Below, piece after piece: positions 36,495-49,113 of a stretch of DNA of 64,000 nucleotides. Numbering within the stretch: the stretch's first letter is position 1; each line of letters starts with the position of its first letter. The position numbers and the translations under genes were made by a program. The stretch spans positions 1,798,001 through 1,862,000 of the forward strand of contig WTXI01000001.1 in the NCBI GenBank assembly GCA_022376515.1, written 5' to 3'. Below the pieces are notes generated by a model. That model saw only the letters and a program-made list of their open reading frames with translations, ran no database searches and had not been told where the DNA came from. Origin of the DNA: Lactifluus volemus. Taxonomy: Eukaryota > Basidiomycota > Agaricomycetes > Russulales > Russulaceae.

Positions 36495-39098
36495 ATGTCT
36501 CAATCTGGTCGCAGTCCCCGCGTTACCGTACGAGACCGTGAGGAGCCAACTAGAAAAGGTATGGTTCCTGCAATTTTACCTAGTCCCCGCAAGTTTTGCT
36601 CACCTGTATATTAGATGTCCCTGCCAAACCCCCTCACGGGTACCGAACGGAGGGACCACAACCTAAGTTTACTGATAGTTCAGGGCCATTATTCTTTCTG
36701 TATAAGGAAATGGCGGAGGAAATCGACAAAGATATTGTTGAAACCTACCAAAAACATGCCGAAGGAACCCTGATCTTCGTGAGTCTTTTTTTTTTGTTTC
36801 CGTATCACTTCAAAACCAAGATCGAATATATAGAGCGGTTTATTCTCTGCGGCTGTTGCAGCTTTGGTTGCGGTGACCGTCACGGATCTCAAGCAAGACC
36901 CCCAGGATAAGTCCGCATTCTATCTTGGGAATATTTACCAGATCCTCGCCTGCAATTCAAATGAATCTCACCCATCCATCCCAGCGACACTACCAACCTT
37001 CTCCCCACCTAGCTTCACTGTCTGGGTGAATTCCCTCTGGATTCTGAGTTTGGTAATCAGTCTTACCTGTGCTATCTTGGCAATTTTATTACAACAATGG
37101 TCATATCGATATGTCAACGTCACACAGTACCCACGGCTTGATATACACCATCAAGCGCGGATCCACGCAATCCTTTCACGTGGCATCAAGAAGTCGAGCC
37201 TTATGTTCATAGCCGAAACATTGCCAACCCTGATTCATCTCTCACTCTTCCTCTTCTTTTCCGGCCTTCTCATTTATCTCTTCAATATCAACCTCACCGT
37301 CTTCTGCGCCGTCGTTTGGTGGATTGCAGCATCAGCCATTGGGTACATGCTCATGACAATCATGCCAATTGTCCAGCTTGAAACTCCGTACCACGCTTCC
37401 CTTTCTTTCCCCCTCTGCCGGGCATGTGCCGGCATGCTATATGCAGTCTTCCAACTGCTTGGCTGCTTTGATTTCTTTAGTTCGGGCCGTTTTTTGCAAT
37501 TGCGGGACTATTATCGCGACTGGTATTTGAAGGGTTCGAAGAGGATGCTCTTCGAAACACTTTTCGAAAGATCATCAAGATCACAGCTCGACAGCCATAT
37601 CCTGAACTGGATGTCCTTCCATGCACTCGGGGATCACGATCTAACCGTGTTTTTTGAGTGCGTCCTTGGCTACCTTGGTTCAGAAGTGGTTGACAATCCT
37701 CGGAAAATTGTCCGTCGTCTGGATGGTCTTGGGGAGAACTTAAGGGGACTCCTGCACCGAACGTGGACATCCAATTCAATCCCCGACTCTGAGAAAATAT
37801 GGCGGCTCGACATCTGCATGAAGCTGGTCAATACGGCATGCCTTCCCGCTGTGGCGTGGGGTATCCTTCGTGATTCTTTTACTTTGGACAAGCATGGCGT
37901 ACTTAAATCCGTTGAAGTGGGGAATTACTTGTCAAGTATTGGCAACGAAAGCAACCAAGAGCTTGATCTCTTTGCAAAACTCGCTGTTGCTAGTGTCATT
38001 GCTAACGTGCAGAAACGTGACCAAAGTTGGATTGACCTCGCTGAGAAGCATTTAGGCAGCCTTCCGCCCTCCCCTGAAAATAACCACGATAGCGTGTTAC
38101 TTTCAAATTTGATCCACACCACTCGCCAGATTTTGTCGCACTGGCACTATGTTCAAGTTAATAAGTCTCACTTCTTGACGATACGTTCCATCCTACTATC
38201 CCTCTCCAAATTCAACATACAAAACGCTTCTCCTACGCTGAAATCTCACTTCTGCATCTTGTGGAACAATCTAGTTAAAGATGCGCAGCTTTATGACTCT
38301 TATGGACCTCGTACTCCGAGTCTTCTTACTTATATCCTCGTAGGCATTCGCCGTGCTTACATCGATTTACATCAAGGCACCGCCAGTGGCACTTTCCCCA
38401 TGGACCGGGCATTCTCTGCTTCCACTCACGATGATGACACCATTCTCTACAAATCATCGTCATATTGTCCATGTGCACTCCACTGCTCCCGTGCCTCTTT
38501 ACATGGGGCTAACTCTGACCAAACAATGCTAGCGGGACCTATTCCCACAGTTCTGTTGCCCGAGCAGAATGCGGTTCATCACGATGCCAGCCCATACCTC
38601 GTGGACAATTCATCATCTCAGGCTGGTGGTCCCCCCATTGCTACATCATCTCATCCTACCCATCTCGAACACAACAGCCCTCCTGCTGTTCGACAACATC
38701 ATAACATAGCCAGTGATGATTCAACGCCAGACAAGACTAACACCTTGTCTATGGTCAATGGCACCGCCAATGCTCCGCAGCAGCTTCCTACGGTACCTGA
38801 CTCCCTATCAGCACCTACTCTCCCTCCAGTCCGTGGAAATGCCGCGGCATCTTCCTGTAACCCCCATTCTCTCACCGATGCCATTGTAAGCGGCCAATCT
38901 GATTATATTCCACTCGTTCCAATATCTTCATCCTCGTCCCCAAGGACTCCTGCCACATTCCCCATTGGTAGCCCTATGGACCCCAACATTACCACAGGCA
39001 TGGGAACCTTTGAGGCACATGACAATGGCCAGAACCCGAATATTCTCACTCGGCTGGTGCAGCTAGTCACTGGCAGAAGGATTGGGATTGACGTCTAA
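36495..39098 (+). CDS. DUF6535 transmembrane protein
   Basis: Basidiomycete-specific membrane protein of unknown function. Exon 1 (from 36495) encodes a basic polar leader MSQSGRSPRVTVRDREEP. Exon 2 has GPLFFLYKEMAEEIDKDIVETYQKHAEGTLIF, the start of DUF6535. The long last exon begins AALVAVTVTDLKQDP and has WVNSLWILSLVISLTCAILAILLQQW, the family hallmark, then further membrane segments (LIHLSLFLFFSGLLIYLFNI and VFCAVVWWIAASAIGYMLM). After a helical middle region the final 190 or so residues are Ser/Pro/Thr-rich and disordered. The third exon reads open for over 740 codons, and no frameshift is seen. Stop 39096-39098. The family is often amplified in mushroom genomes and linked to heterokaryon or immune-like loci only by speculation. 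Confidence 0.88.
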
Positions 39099-39608
39099 TG
39101 TAGTCCCAAACGCACGCCAAATAATCGTGATCTATCGGAGAATCCTGTCGTGATCACTGTTGACGTTGATGGTTATTGTGCTGGAGTGTTTTAGAGAGAT
39201 GGGAAGAATTCCGAGGAAAGGGTGGATTAGGAAGATAGGAAGGACGCCTCGGAGGAGTGCCATCCTATCCCGTGACTGAGATCGACCATCGATACATGAT
39301 TACAAAGGCTTGATTTTATTTTGACCGTATCTGGCGTTGAGTTTTCCTTTTCTTTTCATACACTGGCAGCTTTAACATTAGACCTTATCGCTACACCTGA
39401 TACCCACCACGGGCGCACCCACGACATTGCACCGGCCCGACCCGACGTGATACTGAATCAGTTTTATCACTGTTCACTTTATTACCCTTTTTTATGCCTT
39501 TGCTTGATATGATTTTCATGGATTAAAACTGCGTACGCTAAGCTCACCACTCGTCACGTGCACATGCAAGGTGTGATGTGATGATCGAATCGGATTTGTC
39601 ACTGACTG
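39099..39608. other. Intergenic spacer
   Basis: About 510 bases between two same-strand genes, holding the 3' UTR of the DUF6535 gene and the promoter of the next. Nothing specific is recognised. Confidence 0.5.
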
Positions 39609-40742
39609 ATGTTGTCTTGGTTCAGTCGACTCGGTCTCAAGCCCTCTCATTCAGATAGGTCAGACAGACAAAAGCGACAAGAAATACATGTCATAGTACC
39701 GCCATCACCACTTCCAGTAGAAAATTCTACTTCTAAAGATCCTGCACCCGTCCCCACACATCCTCCTCTAGCCGCTAGTGTTCCAACAGTCCTCACACCA
39801 GAACAACCACAGAAACGCACCTTTACAGCAACGCTTCACACCCCTCATGATGACGCTCTAGCAGAACTGCAGGGCCGCGCTCCAGGCCGCGCTCCGTCCC
39901 CGCCCGCTGCCGCCACACCCTCTACCTCAGCGGGAGGTATGCAAAGTCTCGACACACTCCCAGCTGCCACGCCCCCTGAGCCACATGGATCCTTCACCTC
40001 TTCACCTCTTCCACCACTCACTGACCCGCTCTACGATCCCTTTACTGGCGTCACGATGGGCGTGCTGTCCCCGACCTCTTCCACCGCGCAAAGCACCGAA
40101 GTCCTCTGGACTCGTCTGTCGCGCATCCGTACTCTACAAGCCGAGGTCGCAAGTATGCACGTCACCATGGAGGGCATCGGTTTGGCGGAATCGTCGATGC
40201 CGCGCTTGCGGAGGACCGCGCCGCGTACTGTTGGCGAGCGTCTTGAAGACGACGAGGACATCGACGGTGATGGCGATTCTGAGGTTGAGATGTGGCGCGC
40301 TCGTGAGTTTGAGCGGTCCGAGCGGAGATTTGACGGGCGGAAGGAGAGGATCGAACAGATTATGAGCAAAGTGGGTACCCGTACAATTTCTTCCTCTCTC
40401 TCTCCCCTCCTTTCTCTGTGGGATTCGGGTGCTGATGATGAATGGTGGCGACACATACAGCTGGACGATCTCTCGAAAGAACTCACGGAATTTCACGCGC
40501 TTGATACGCCAGCGGTCAACTTTGCAGCAACTTCCCGTTCCATGACCGAAATGTCCACCCCCGTGCAACGTAACCCTATGCGTCCCTCCCACCTACATCG
40601 CATCTCCTCGGAAGCCTCTGTTCACGGTCGCGAAGAGAGTTTTGACAGCCCCGCGAGTTTGCAAGTGCCTCTCCCGTCCGTCGCTGGGCCCTCCGGGGCC
40701 GGGGCAGCGCCGTCTGCACAGCCCGATGCCGAGGTCCCATAA
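39609..40742 (+). CDS. Unknown Ser/Pro/Thr-rich protein
   Basis: I do not recognise a family. The frame is open for 377 codons from the ATG at 39609 to the TAA at 40740. It starts MLSWFSRLGLKPSHSDRSDRQ, followed by about 120 residues of Pro/Ser/Ala-rich disorder. A helical block follows (VLWTRLSRIRTLQAEVASMHVTM), then an acidic stretch DDEDIDGDGDSEVEMW next to a basic amphipathic helix (AREFERSERRFDGRKERIEQIMSK), and a disordered tail. A phase-0 intron may lie at 40371-40460 (donor GTGGGT, acceptor ACACATACAG), which would remove a Ser-rich stretch and join IMSK to LDDLSKELTEF. Codon use and GC match its neighbours, so it is probably a real gene. Confidence 0.65.
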   Translation: MLSWFSRLGLKPSHSDRSDRQKRQEIHVIVPPSPLPVENSTSKDPAPVPTHPPLAASVPTVLTPEQPQKRTFTATLHTPHDDALAELQGRAPGRAPSPPAAATPSTSAGGMQSLDTLPAATPPEPHGSFTSSPLPPLTDPLYDPFTGVTMGVLSPTSSTAQSTEVLWTRLSRIRTLQAEVASMHVTMEGIGLAESSMPRLRRTAPRTVGERLEDDEDIDGDGDSEVEMWRAREFERSERRFDGRKERIEQIMSKVGTRTISSSLSPLLSLWDSGADDEWWRHIQLDDLSKELTEFHALDTPAVNFAATSRSMTEMSTPVQRNPMRPSHLHRISSEASVHGREESFDSPASLQVPLPSVAGPSGAGAAPSAQPDAEVP

Positions 40743-41079
40743 CATGATCTGGAAGTTGGTGCTTGCCTAAAAAAACAGCTTGTTTTCGTCAAATGGTAAT
40801 CGAGGGTCACTAGGTTGGATGTTCTTTTGAAATTCTTGTTTTTCTTTCTTCTCTTGTTGGACAGCCCACAGGTCATTATTTGTATCTTATGATCCAATGT
40901 CTCGGGATTGCGAGGCAAGTAAATTGCAAAGAATAGTAAATGCTGTAGTAATGTACATTACGTCGAGTTCCGTTCACATAATAATCAACTTTGGACATTG
41001 CGCATACGCCGAAAGAGATGAAGAAGCTAATGCGAAAAGACGGATTATTGCCTACGTGAAGCAAATGCGCGAAACACGT
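40743..41079. other. Convergent intergenic spacer
   Basis: 337 bases between the ends of the unknown gene and VTA1. No ORF or repeat of note. Confidence 0.5.
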
Positions 41080-42532
41080 TCAACCGCCGAGGATGGCCAA
41101 AGCCGAGCGCAGCTCCTTCCTCGCCTGTTCTGCGTCTTCGTAATCCAACGCGGAGATAGCAAACCGACAATGTTTCTGCGCTTTCGCAATCAGACCGGGG
41201 GTCAGTTCTGGCGGCGGAGACGGTTCAGGGCGCGGCGGCGGGACCCGCACGTACGGCGCAGAGGGATGTGGTGGAGGAGGCGCGGTAGGTGCGTAAGGGG
41301 TCCCGGTGAGATAGGGCACGGTAGAAGGCGGTGAATTCCGCGGTACGAAATGGGTGGGGGAGGGCGAGCGCGGCGCCCGCGTAGGCGAGGACGACAACGA
41401 CGTGGTACCGGGCGATGACCTGTGACCCCGCTCCTTTCTCAGGCTTGAAGTGGGGGAGCCACGAGGGGGGGAGGACGAAAACGGGGGCGGCGGCGGTACT
41501 TGGGGTAGTTGATGTGCACTTTCAGGTGGTGGAGGTGGAAGTGGAGGTGGAGATGGAGCGACCCTTGAATCGGCTTGGTGCCGGCGTGATTTCGAAGTTG
41601 GGGAGCCTAGGGAGGACGGCGGTGAGGGCGATCCGGTTGGCAGAGCTGCGTATCGAGCTCCAGCACCATTGATCGGGACCGTTGCAGACATGGGGGGTAA
41701 CTCGAGAGGTGGATCCCCGTCACCACCAAATGCAGTAGACACCGGCGGAAAGGTAGCGGAGGCCGAGTACGGTTCATCGACCACATCGTGGCTGACATGC
41801 GTATTCGGGACGTCACTTGATCCTGGGGCCAGCAGTGAGTCTTCGAAGGACGTAAGTTCAGCCAGTTCTCCGCCGGATGTGGCAGCCACAGGGGTTGACG
41901 GTTGGCGACCCTCTCGAAGAGCCTTGGAGATGTCGGCAGCTCTCCACTTGGCGTATCGCACCTTTTCCTTGTGCTAGAGTAGCAAACCCCGATCAACGGG
42001 AATGACAAAAGGCGATGCCATAGATGAGTTTCTGAACAAAGGGGCAGGTATCCACAAAGCTCACCGCTTCCCAGGGCCCACGATCTTCGAAAACGTTGAG
42101 CACCTCGAAGAAGGTGGCAGCGGCCAGGAACTTCTTTGCCGTCTTCCGTGTCGCGGCCCCGCATCTGTCTTCATTATCCGCCGAACTAAATACCCTCAAG
42201 GCGAAATTCTCTACGTATGCGGAGGATGCGCTCTCGACAATGATGGCGTCAGATGGACCAACAGTAGAACGGACGTTCTCGAGAGTAGTGAGAAGAGAGG
42301 CGAGGAAGGTACGGTTCGGACTGCTGACGACCCTGAGACCGATCCCAACCTGCGCTGCATAATAAGCACCTATGAAAAGGGCTCGTTAGTTGGACCAAAC
42401 TGTGGAGACTACGTAGGACGTACACCAATAGGAGATTACTGGGTCTTGAGTTCTTGTGTCGTGTGCGCGTTGTAAGTACGAAGTGATCGGTTTAAGGTCA
42501 GGGGGGATGGGTGGCAGACCGAGATAAGACAT
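41080..42532 (-). CDS. VTA1: Vacuolar sorting protein VTA1 (LIP5)
   Basis: Cofactor of the Vps4 ATPase that disassembles ESCRT-III at endosomes. The start at 42532 gives MSYLGLPPIPPDLKPITSYLQRAHDT, the N-terminal tandem-MIT-like domain. After an intron (donor GTACGT) comes CAYYAAQVGIGLRV, then ATRKTAKKFLAAATFFEVLNVF and, after another intron, EKVRYAKWRAADISKALREGRQP, all family blocks. A 200-residue Pro/Ser-rich linker with runs such as PPPLPPPPP follows. The C-terminal LIAKAQKHCRFAISALDYEDAEQARKELRSALAIL is the VTA1 domain that binds Vps4. Stop 41080-41082. No frame break is seen. Confidence 0.92.
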
Positions 42533-45500
42533 CTTGCTGGTGAGCGAAGCAAACCTGGCTGCGGACGAAAGGAGAAGAGATGCCTAAGGAGGTTGCTTGA
42601 AGCTGTCCTTATATGAGTTAGGATTCCTGTGCTCCGTCAATCAGATGAAGTTGAGCAACTCAGGACTCCTCAAAACGTGTTCTACTCATGACCTCCATTC
42701 GAACCACTCAGGAGACAACTTGGCGCTGCCATGTCACCCATGCATCTTGGCAGCCCGACTACGTAAATTATCCACCCTCAAAACAGCCAAGGTTCGGTAT
42801 CCCGGACCAAACTATCGAAATAGCGTTCAAAAGTCTTGGAGGCAATAGAGTGTACTACACTCTGATGATGATGGAACCGAGATTCCGAGTCCCTACATGA
42901 CGGTTCACGACGCTCTCTCTCAAGATAAAGAAACTGACCGACCAGGGACTAACTAGTCACATCTCCCCAACCTCAATAAATGGCGCGGAATGATGCCAAA
43001 GCTGTTCCCTCGTTTCGTTGATGACAGCTACCGTGTGCGCGCGGAATTCCACATTCAAATGCAATGTCTCAGATATCCCATCTCTGCCGAGATTCCCCTA
43101 TACTGTACAAGACATACCAGCGGTCTAGATTCATCTGGAAAATATTCGCTGGTATCTCTTTCCGCTCCCACACACGGAAACGTGCCATCAAGTCTAAATG
43201 GTATGGTGAATTTCGGCTGCTGCTTTCCGAACTAGGGAAAGGCCGACACTGTCGCCGGCCACCTTGCTTGCGGCTTGCGATGATTTCGCGGTACAGTTCC
43301 GAGGCAAAGGACCTCTCTTTGACTGCCGGGACATGACTATACAAATAAGCGAGGTGGACGAATGTATACCGGGTGAGGGAGGGGCAGCCACTACATGTTG
43401 CAGGTCAGATCGTTTCCTCGTCCATTGACCCTCCTTGTCCAGTCCTGCCTTGTCATCGGCACTTTCTCAATTCATCACTGGCTTACTTTTTATGACGGCC
43501 AGGCCATATCGTCTCGTCGGACACTCTTCGCCTCTCTCACGTCTTCCTCGCATGCTGCTGCCGCCTCCATCTCAAACCGTTTACACCTAGTATCTTCTCA
43601 TACGCTCGTTAATTCCGACAATTCTTCTCCTCCCGCCGTCTCTTCCCCTTCCTTCACATCATCACCTTCTTCACCCGGTTCATCGTCCCCTCAATTCCTC
43701 CGCCTCACCTCGTCCTAGAAAACTACGTCCTGAACCTCTTTTGCCTTCTTCCCCATCCACCCCTCTCTTCGCCACTACACTCTTTCCTCCCCGGCGCCTA
43801 CCATCCCAACTCGGCCTGCTGCTAGTCGGGAACCAATAAGCCCCCCTGGCACCTCCCTCCGACATCTTCTCGCATCGGAAAATGCTCTTCCACTGGCCCA
43901 CCCCGTTCCTCATTAGACCAATCACCACAATCGCATTCTATAACTGTTGCCTTGATCTTTGACAGCGCACATGAATGACGCTAAACTGCCTCTTGATTCT
44001 GAAAATGTCACTGAGCAATCCTCGCCAACACATTTTGCGCCTCCCCTACATCCGCAAGCACAGGTGTCCGTCTTTGTCCATCTTCTTCCAATAATCATGA
44101 GCTTCTACACTGGCTTTGTTCTCTCGACTCTCGTCGCAGCCGGTTGGTAGGTGTGCTTATGGCAAGCGGGCTTGCTGCACGTGATGAACACTGGCCTGTT
44201 TCCAACAACGATGACGGAGGAGGCGGACCATGCACGCTGAGCGGTGATGGATTTACTATTGGTATAAGGTCGTATTGGACGAGATACTGGTGTAAGGTTT
44301 CAACCGGCGATGTTGAAAAATCCATCTGTCGCAAATAGAAAATAAAAATCATGATATCAGGCACCCTTGTGGACTGATGTGGCTGATACATGGGGACAAC
44401 CTGGTGACAAAGAGCATGCACAACACTAAATGTATCATTCCCTCTCTCTTGCACTGTGCCGGCACCACTTAAGGCAGCGGTGAACCTGACCTGAAGGCCT
44501 GCCGGAGTGAGGTCACTGCCATCCACTTCGTGTGGCCGCCTTGGTTACACAAATAGTCGCGAAGGAAGCGAGCGCGCTAAGCACAGAGGCCAGACGCCAT
44601 TTTTCTCACGGAGTGTGAAGCGGAAGTTGAGGGAGGCCCGGGGCTCGAAGCCGGACTGGCTGGGGGCACGTGGAGTGCTGAGGTTACTGCAAGGGCCCTG
44701 GGGATATTGATTGTTTATAAGAGAGAGGCCATGGCACTAGGGTAAACCAAAAGATGACAGGAGATCGCACGGGCACTCGAGGACGAGATCATTTCATTTT
44801 TGAGTTGTTGCAAATTGAGGACTGTCGGAAAATACTGTTCAGGCAAGTCAGAACAGTCAAAGGAGGAAAAGGTCAAATTTTTTAATCATTGCAAACTCAT
44901 CATTGCAAACTGGGTCGGAACAGTTGAACCAGGGAAAAGTATCATCGTGCGATTTTGGGAGGCAACAAACCTTGCAAGCAAGGTAATTATGTGTCAACGA
45001 TGTTGCAGGTCACGGTATATCCCGATCCTGATGCGGCCGATGTTTACGGTAACAGCCGAGTGACAAGATTGAGATTTGCCACTGGGATCTTTCAAGTTCA
45101 CGAACGGCAGTGAAGCAATGACCATAGTACTATAATCCTCGATTCACTTATAGGAAGTCAAGATCTCAAGATCTCATTTCTACCATTGCAGACTAATGAG
45201 CTGGCAACTGCAGTCAACCTGTGACTCGAGCAACAGCGACATCATGCTCAACCAGTAGCACGACACAGGTCGCTGGTGCACGATGTGCACGTACGTACAG
45301 CGCTGACGTAGAACGATAGGCATTCGTGTGCCGCATAACTTCAGTAAGCACGCCGTGCCGTTCGAAACCGCAGAGGAGTCCGAGCGGTTAGGGAGGAGTA
45401 ATAGTACGCTTAGATCGTGATAGGGAGTATAATTTCAGGTGAAGTCTGTTGACACGAGGCTTTGATCTCTTTGTGTCCGCTACGTGCTTGTGTTACCCAG

Positions 45501-46243
45501 TGTCCCGCGGGTTTCGTTTTAGCCTGCCTCACGTTTGCCTTTGTTTACGCAGAACCGTAATCCGCACGCGTCGTGGCTTGCCCTTATCGTCTCAGCCCTG
45601 GACTGCGTGCAGCGCCAAGCGTGCGTCTAGGCTCTCAATTTTGGTCTTTCTTCCCTTCAGGTTTGAGGGAAACGCGAACATCCTATGAAGTATTCTGAGG
45701 GTGCAAGTGTCCCCCCCCCCAAGCGTTTCTCTGTACTGTTCCTTGATTTTCGGTATCTATTCTTCGTACATGTGCATTTACTAAGAGCCTTGAGCTCGTT
45801 TACTGAAGTCCCGTCTCATTTCCGATACAATTTTCTGACCGTTTGACCGTTGTATTCCCACTAACTCTTGTGGCTTCACCTGTTTCCGTATTTAACGCAT
45901 TCGACCTGACCCGCTCGTATATTGAAACAATAAAGACGATCCAACCTTGCAACTTGAAAGTAATCGATGACTTGAAGTCAATCGGAGGACAATCCGAGTC
46001 GTGGGTTATGTCTAGTCTGTCACCGGCCTCAGCGAGCAGACTCAAAGAGGGCCGTTGCTCACGGCGGCTCTAAGCCGGTCACTGTCCACGGCTGCCCCTG
46101 TCCGAATCTGAGTGCACGTCACGCGAGTCATGCTTCCTTTCCCGAGCCTGGATCCAAACGATAGGAGTCACCTCCTAACAGCTGGCCCGGCTCAGTCCAG
46201 ACGTCAGCCCTTTCCAGAGTTCTTCTCAGTTCTTGCACTCACC
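42533..46243. other. Gene-poor region, about 3.7 kb
   Basis: No gene I can support. At 43395-43718 an open frame of 107 codons is Ser-rich and begins with a hydrophobic stretch (MLQVRSFPRPLTLLVQSCLV). Its neighbouring frame continues with Pro/Ser text to about 43850, so a low-complexity coding region broken by one base is possible. 43600-43850 is strongly pyrimidine-rich. A C10 homopolymer lies at 45711-45720. The rest (44340-46200) has only short frames. Confidence 0.4.
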
Positions 46244-49113
46244 ATGTGTTTCGCCCCCAACCGTAAAAAAACTGCCAGTGCTCGATCCTTCTTCTCCACT
46301 CTGTTTGGTATTTCCTCGTCATATACACTCTCTGTAGCCGACCTCAAGCCTCCTCAAGCTCCTCCTGTGTGGACACACACACCCAAAGATGTACTCAGCT
46401 TGACTAAGAAGGCCATTGAAAGAGATCGCAAGGTTCAGGATCAGGTGGCTAACCTGCCAGATTCAGAGTGTAACTTCGACACAGTGAGTGCAGTGCCTAC
46501 TACATGATTCAAGTTGCTCTTTGGCTCATGTACTGTAGGTCTTTGTGAGAGATTCATGTTCATCTCTACATGTGAGGGGTTTCTACTAACCCATGGTCCT
46601 AGTCTCCACTTGCATGCAGTCAGGCAGCATTTGAAACCATCACAGAGCCACTCTCATTCTATCAGCATGTTTCCCCATCCAAAGAATTGCGTGATGCATC
46701 TTATGAGGCAACAAATCTCATTCGAGATTACCATGTGGAATCATCAGGGCGTAATGATGTCTTTAATGCTAAGGTCATGGCCAGGAAGAATATCAAGTTT
46801 CCACTGATTAAACACAGTGTAGAGGAGCGTGGCCTAATGATTCTAAGTGCATTTGATCACCCAGGCAGACATGGAAAAAGGTCTGAACTCCATAAGGTGG
46901 ATGTCAGTGAAGACTCAGAGCAGCACAAACAATGGAAGGGACAACGTAAGGAGCTGTCACAACTTCATGAAGAGTTTATTGTCAGTGTTTTCATTATATC
47001 AGCCCATGTATGTCAATCTCATTGACTAAACATTAAACAGAAAAATTTTGACAATGAGAATGTAAGTTAAAAACAGTAAGTTATCTTAAACATCAACATT
47101 CCTTACTTTGGCCCCAGGCTTTTGTTACTTTCACCCTTAAAGAACTTGAAGGTGTTCCTCAGGATGTAATCTCCAATTATGCAAAGCATACAGAAGATGG
47201 CAAAGAGGTGTATAATGTGACACATAAATTACTGGATATTTCACCCCTGGTATGTTTAAGCCTAAGTTGCAGGTAGTCTCATGTGTTTACTGTGACAGCT
47301 CAAGTATGCACAAAATGCAGACACACGTCAGCAAGCATATGAAAGTTATGAGGCTCGTTTAGAACTAAATGCCCCACTTCTTAACCGTATACTTGAGCTG
47401 CGCCATCAACTTGCTATCAGGATGAGATATAAGTCCTGGGCTGACTACAGAACAAAATGGAGAATGGTCAAGAGTGGGGATGAGGTTGAGAAGGTCTGCT
47501 CAATCTATTTCCATCCATATGGTAATGGTACTAACAAATATGTACAGTTTTTAGTTGACCTTAAACAGAGGTTACATCCTCTGGGTGTACAGGAGTGTGA
47601 AACTCTGCTGCAACTCAAAGCTGATGAACTCAAGGCCAAGGGAGAGCCTTTTAATGGTGAACTCTATGTATGGGATTATCAATACTACAAGCACCTATAT
47701 CTCAAGAAGTCACCCCACCTAAGGCTTGATCACAACCACATAAAGGAATATTTTCCAGCATCTACAGTCATTCCAGAAATCCTTGAGATCTTCCAGACTT
47801 TTTTTGGTGTGTCTTTTCATGAGGTCAAAGATTCACAGACTTGGCATCCAGATGTGCAATTGTTTGCAGTCTGGAATGCAGATGCTAAAGATGAATTGGA
47901 CTTTGTGGGATATTGCTACCTTGATCTATTTCAACATGGTGTGTCATCTTATGTCTATGCTTTCTTTTTACCTATATATCTGCTAAGCTTTCTATTCAAT
48001 TAGCATCTAAGTCTGTCCATAACTTGGATGTAGCTGTGCAGCTTCTGTGTCCTGGCTACCTGCATTTAGATGGAAAACGTGCATATCCTGTGGTTGCAAT
48101 GACTGCCAACCTTACTAAATGCACTCCTGACTGCCCAGTCTTGATGCTTCACAGCGATGTTATTTGGTTCTTCCATGAAATGGGCTGCATGTTCTACAAT
48201 TTGTTAAGCCATACACAGTTCTCACACTACCATGGAATGAGGGCCAGGCTTGACTTTAAAGAGGCACCATTGAAATTAGTGGAGAATTGGTATGTCTCCA
48301 AGTTATGGTAACCACACAGTTACATGTGCTGATTTTATAATGTACTTAACAGGTGCTGGGAACCAAAAGTCTTAGCAAAAATATCAAGACATTATAAAAC
48401 AAATGAGGTGCTTTCAGCTGAGTTGATTGAAAAGATTGTTAATAGGTGTGCTAGCAAAACCACTACCTGTTTCTGCACAGACTACTTACATGCAAATATT
48501 TTAAGCCGCTATGTCAATATTGGTCTTGATTACTTACATCGCCTTTTCTTGGCTTTCTTTGATCTTCAAGTACATACTCATCAGGCCCCCAGTAAGCCCT
48601 TTAAAGTGATTTTCAAAGATTCAAGTTAGCATAAATGTTTTGTCTTAGGTAAACAAGATACAACAGTCCTTTGGAATGATCTGCAAGAGCAGATTACACT
48701 GCTTAAAGGTGGAAAAAGGATTGCAGGCCAGGGTTCATTCAAAGATCTTGTTATTGGATTTGATGTTGGCTGTTATGCGTGCGTATTAAAGCTCTAGTAC
48801 TTTTTCCCTTCATTACTTAATCAGATAAACAGGTCTATTTATGCTGAAGCTTTTGCAGATGACATGTATTTGACAATCTTTAAGGGTGACCCTCTTAACC
48901 CTAAGCATGGACGTCGTTTCCGAAAGATCATTCTGCAATGTGGTGGTAGTCAAGGGGGCTATCCCCTTGAGGTAGCATAATTTATACTGACACTTATTAA
49001 GACTAATGATTTCTACTTTTTAGAAATTCCTTAGACGCCCACCAAAACAGCCTGGGGATGTATTCAGAAAGAAGATCAACAAATTAATCAAAGATTGTGC
49101 CAGTAGTAATTAA
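46244..49113 (+). CDS. M3 peptidase paralogue (saccharolysin-like) with broken HEXXH
   Basis: Paralogue of the thimet-oligopeptidase/saccharolysin (Prd1) family. Family blocks in order: APPVWTHTPKDVLSLTKKAI, TEPLSFYQHVSPSKELRDAS, RKELSQLHEEF, LLKYAQNADTRQQAYESYEA, LRHQLAIRMRYKSWADYRTK, GELYVWDYQYYKHLYLKK, FFHEMG, DFKEAPLKLVENWCWEPKVL, ISRHYKTNEVLSAELIEKI, YVNIGLDYLHRLFLAFFDLQVH, EAFADDMYLTIFKGDPLNP. At 48173-48192 the zinc motif reads HEMGC where active enzymes have HEMGH, and the next His is Tyr (CMFY for HVFH). The third ligand Glu (DFKEAP) is kept. Peptidase activity is therefore unlikely. About ten short introns join in frame with no frameshift. The gene is AT-rich and nearly CpG-free, unlike its neighbours. 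Confidence 0.82.

Noticed and set aside
43600..43850. Microsatellite or telomere-like tract
   Set aside because: It is pyrimidine-rich but has no repeating unit. It reads as Ser/Pro-type low complexity.
45374..45395. tRNA-like A box (TCCGAGCGGTTAGGG)
   Set aside because: It resembles a Ser/Leu tRNA D-arm, but no B box (GGTTCGANTCC) follows at the right distance and no acceptor stem pairs.
46244..49113. Transposon-encoded protein
   Set aside because: The AT-rich island looked TE-like, but the protein is clearly M3-peptidase-like with spliceosomal introns, and I found no terminal repeats or target-site duplication by eye.
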